From contig CM059575.1 of the NCBI GenBank assembly GCA_030386875.1, positions 18,562,293-18,626,292 on the forward strand: DNA of 64,000 nucleotides. Reading direction: 5' to 3'. Shown one piece after another: positions 61,117 through 64,000 of this stretch. The notes beneath the pieces were generated by a model. It was not told where the DNA came from. It saw only the letters and a program-made list of their open reading frames with translations, and searched no databases. Position numbers and translations under genes: made by a program. Numbering within the stretch: position 1 is the stretch's first letter; every line of letters begins with the position of its first letter. Source of the stretch: Morinoia aosen. Lineage: Eukaryota > Arthropoda > Malacostraca > Amphipoda > Talitridae.

Positions 61117-62082
61117 GAACAATAGCATATAAGGATATTTATATCATAAATTGCTTTATATTAGGCAATTTATCTTTATATGAATTATCTAGTATCCTGG
61201 TATTTACCCTAATAAAGCTTGTATCCAAATATTCTTCAATTCCACACGTGTTGCGAGTAGAAAGGTCAGTCTCTATTGCATTGCAAATTATCAATGCTCA
61301 GATTCCTACTTATCAACAATTGTTTTAAGGCTTTCACACCGCTATCTTCATCACTTTTAATAATTTTGTAATTGCTAAGTAAGTTGATTCTACTTTATTA
61401 GATGCATTACTTTAGAATATAACTGATACACCAAGTAGTTTCATGATATAAATATCATTGCTTCACTCCAACAATAAACTGAACTCATTGTTATCAATAT
61501 CATTGGTCAGTCTTTCGTCAAAATGAGGCCACAATACATTCTTGATAATGTATGTGCATTTTATTCCATGATTTTTTGATATCATCGCTAGTTTTGCAAT
61601 TGGAGATAGTGTGCTTTACCTTATGAACCGTGAAATAGCCGTCTTTGTGTCGTTCATAATCTGAACATAACATGATCAGAATATGGTTGCATCACTATTG
61701 AGACAATTAGCTCAAGTAAATTAACAAATATAATAAGAATGAAGTAGTAACCAACCATTATGGTGAATTCTTAATTCGAATTTACAGTAATCTATCATAT
61801 ACTTAGCTTAATTATAATTCTAGCTAGAAAATTTCTAGCATGCTGAAAAAACTATATAGGTTTTATAGCTAATATCTAGGTTCGAAATTTTACATCTAGG
61901 CTTCAGCAAAAACATCTAGATCTAGCTATATAATATCTAGAGTGGCAGCCCTGTTGAGCAGCGCGCGCTCCATGGCTCGCTGCAATGGTTTCTAGTCTAA
62001 ACGCGCATGGCTCTTGTGAAGCTCCACACGAGGCGTCTACACGTGAGCCTGCAGCAAAATGTAGACCAGTGTAAACGGCCCT
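61117..62082 (-). repeat. right arm of the long inverted repeat
   Basis: This is the inverse copy of 59632-60597. The hAT part occupies 61117-61953 in minus orientation. It has the CAGGGCTGCC end and the same TTGAGCAG junction as the left arm, but lacks the opposite terminus, so the copy is cut at the arm boundary. The shared junction shows that the hAT insertion predates the inverted duplication. Confidence 0.9.
61284..61565 (-). pseudogene. hAT transposase fragment (right arm)
   Basis: The minus strand repeats the fragment seen at 60147-60440. Here the codon that is TGA in the left arm is TGG, while a TGA has arisen next to the catalytic-aspartate position (61438-61448). Each arm therefore carries a different disabling change and the two have drifted independently since duplication. 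Confidence 0.6.
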
Positions 62083-62085
62083 TTA

Positions 62086-64000
62086 GTGAGTTGCAGCGCC
62101 GCTCCCTCGCTTTCAGTGGACACCCACCAGTGCGAGCGGTATGGAACCCGTCCTCTTGCAGCTCAGTATCAATGATCACTGTACCAGCCACCTCGCGAGC
62201 ACACGGTTTGATGCCGCCATGACGTTATAAAAACCACTCTACCATACCACCGTCGTAATAAAAACAGTTTTTTCTATGGATCCTTTTAAAAATTTTTAGT
62301 GTATCTCCATATGTGAGTTTTTTTTACCACAATATATTACTCATTAGCTAACTTATTGATTTTGGAGGCATTGTATGGGTGGAGACATCACTTTCTTTGT
62401 CACAACGTGTTTGATATTGCAGTGCTCATTCGAAGGATATAATTAAAATTAATGAGTGTATTCGTTTTATTGAAACCTCCTGTTTTGTGATAAATATTTT
62501 CATTGGTAAAATAAACTGGAAGCCATTCACGGGCAATTCCCGCGATACAATGCTTGTTAAGACTGTTTCATAACCATTCCGACAGAAGTTTGTCGAGATG
62601 CAAACACCATTAAAAATTTTTACTTGAAAATAATCTGCAAGGGGTAAAGAATTAGTGCTACTGCTTGATTAAATTGATGTCAAAAGTGTACGAAAAGGAG
62701 TGGTAATTGCACGTAGCTATTTTTGCCAAGAACTATCGAAGAAAATATTTGGGCGGCGATATTTAAGAGCGCAAATGGGGCGTTGGGAGGGAGCGGCGGC
62801 CCTCGTTAGCCCGGAAATATGTTCAAATGTCTTCCTCGTTGCAGCGCTGCACCTCCTCGAAAATGTAAAATTTTATTTAGAGTCGCTTGCAGGGCCCGAA
62901 AGTATGCATTTCTTCCTAGCACGGGCTCGTGAACTTCAGGGCTGCGAATTTATTAACTTGCAAATTTTTGAACGAAGAAGGAGTCGGAATAAGAATAAAA
63001 AGCTTTTCGATCAATATAATAAAAGCTAAACATTGAACTAGGGAGTCAGTAAGAATTAAATTTAGGTCACTGATCCGCGCATGAGCTGTCACAAAATTGT
63101 TTTGAAAGCCTTGATTACTCAGTGGTTAACATTCAGTACCTATGATCCAGAGTTTGGTCAACAGAAAGCTCGCCCTGCTGCACTTTCTACGAGTCATTCT
63201 GCTCTGGCTTGGCGTTATCACCGAGTGTTTTTCATTCACAGCTTGGCCAGAACTTAAGAAGTTCATCCCACAATCTCAACATTGCAACTTCGAAGATGCA
63301 GTGACGGCGCTTGTGGCTCAATGTTATCAGCGCCTCCTGACGCTCTCCTGTAGCCTGACCCAAGTACTGAGGCTGCGTCTCGCGTGGAGGTCTATAGATT
63401 TTTGAAATGTGCAAGTCTAAGCCCTTTCCCTCCGTGTGCACATATGCATTTTAACTCCAACTGCAAATAACCAATCTCATATTATTGATACAAATTGCTC
63501 TCAAGAGTCATTAAATACCACTTAACACATTTTGAAATAGTTTGAAATTATTTTAATTTTAAATGCTCCCCATACATCAATGACTACATACCGTTTTTTT
63601 GAGACATTTTCAACAAGATTTCCTGCCATAAAGCATCTCGTAACGAGACGAGTAGAAATCGGTGCAGCAAGGAGGTGGAACTGAAAGACTGTTCCTGCAA
63701 CTGAACTTGTCAATACTGCCTACCGTGTTATTGCAGCACACGGTTTTCACCGTTCAGTTGTTTACTGCTCATTGTTATACGGTCGTGAAAGTCTCGGCTG
63801 TCTTGCTCTTTTTGCTCTGCTGAACAAAAAATTTAAGGGGTCTCTCACACTTTGTGTCCTCGATGTTGTCACGGTGCAAAAATCTGCGTTTTCGAGCCGG
63901 GGAATTTGGTGAGGACCATCTCACCCGGAGCTTTTAGGGGATATTTTACGAGGCGCGCTAGAGCAGCCATCGCGAGACTCCCTCATTTTTGATCACGACC
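62086..64000. other. anonymous intergenic sequence
   Basis: No gene is recognised. A 109-codon frame at 62700-63029 and an 87-codon frame at 63142-63405 have no domain I know. The last 150 bases are GC-richer but otherwise featureless. Confidence 0.4.

Larger units (their letters stand above)
59632..62082. mobile_element. 2.45-kb inverted-repeat element with TTA flanks and nested hAT relic
   Basis: The two ends are exact inverse copies beginning AGGGCCGTTTACACTGG (59632) and ending CCAGTGTAAACGGCCCT (62082). Both are flanked by TTA (59629-59631 and 62083-62085). A 3-bp TWA target duplication with GGGCC-type ends fits the PIF/Harbinger superfamily, though no Harbinger transposase is present. 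Inverted arms of about 966 bp (59632-60597 and 61117-62082) surround a 519-bp centre. The outer 129 bp of each arm is one sequence. From 59761 (and 61953 on the other side) each arm is a second element, a hAT relic. By eye the arms are a little over 90 percent identical in sampled stretches. The simplest history is a DNA element hit by a hAT insertion and then duplicated in inverted orientation. Confidence 0.75.

Noticed and set aside
61029-61328. 99-codon + strand frame at the edge of the right arm
   Set aside because: It reads the antisense of the hAT fragment and begins in the unrelated centre of the inverted-repeat element.

Overview
The window looks like gene-poor intergenic or heterochromatin-like DNA from an arthropod, most likely an insect. 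The base composition is AT-leaning. No open reading frame outside a tandem array exceeds about 140 codons, and I recognise no host exon, tRNA, rRNA or snRNA gene. What I do recognise is transposon debris of animal type: a Penelope-like element, a hAT relic, a piggyBac-type MITE, a tRNA-derived SINE and a possible mariner fragment. Mixed with it is an unusual density of tandem arrays. I cannot name the species, and everything taxonomic here is inference.

Layout. 1-3.0 kb: no recognised feature. 3.0-4.9 kb: a decayed Penelope-like retroelement on the + strand with reverse transcriptase and GIY-YIG endonuclease remnants. 4.9-17.9 kb: anonymous sequence with one copy (13.4-13.7 kb) of a roughly 290-bp dispersed repeat that recurs at 28.6 and 49.6 kb. 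18.0-18.8 kb: a 30-bp minisatellite with a homogeneous core and a decayed flank. 20.45-20.68 kb: a 221-bp MITE with TTAA target duplications. 21.1-25.45 kb: four unrelated minisatellites almost back to back (26/22-bp, 28/27-bp, about 8-bp and 19-bp units). 30.1-30.7 kb: a tRNA-derived SINE, then a 60-bp triplication. 37-40 kb: a short dispersed repeat pair and a C-rich tract. 41.0 kb: a mariner-like motif. 41.88-47.06 kb: a 5.18-kb satellite of 162 units of 32 bp. 48.97-51.17 kb: a 44-bp array, a dispersed-repeat copy, then related 39-bp and 36-bp arrays. 52.1-52.3 kb: a 22-bp array. 57.5 kb: a short palindromic element. 59.63-62.08 kb: a 2.45-kb inverted-repeat structure with 966-bp arms, TTA flanks, and a hAT relic inside both arms.

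Nothing forms an operon or pathway, and I find no evidence of a new functional system. The most informative structures are the 2.45-kb nested inverted repeat, the Penelope-like relic, the almost indel-free 32-bp satellite with internal duplication, and the cluster of unrelated minisatellites. Long open frames across the arrays occur on both strands and in several frames, as expected for stop-poor tandem repeats, and are not annotated as genes.
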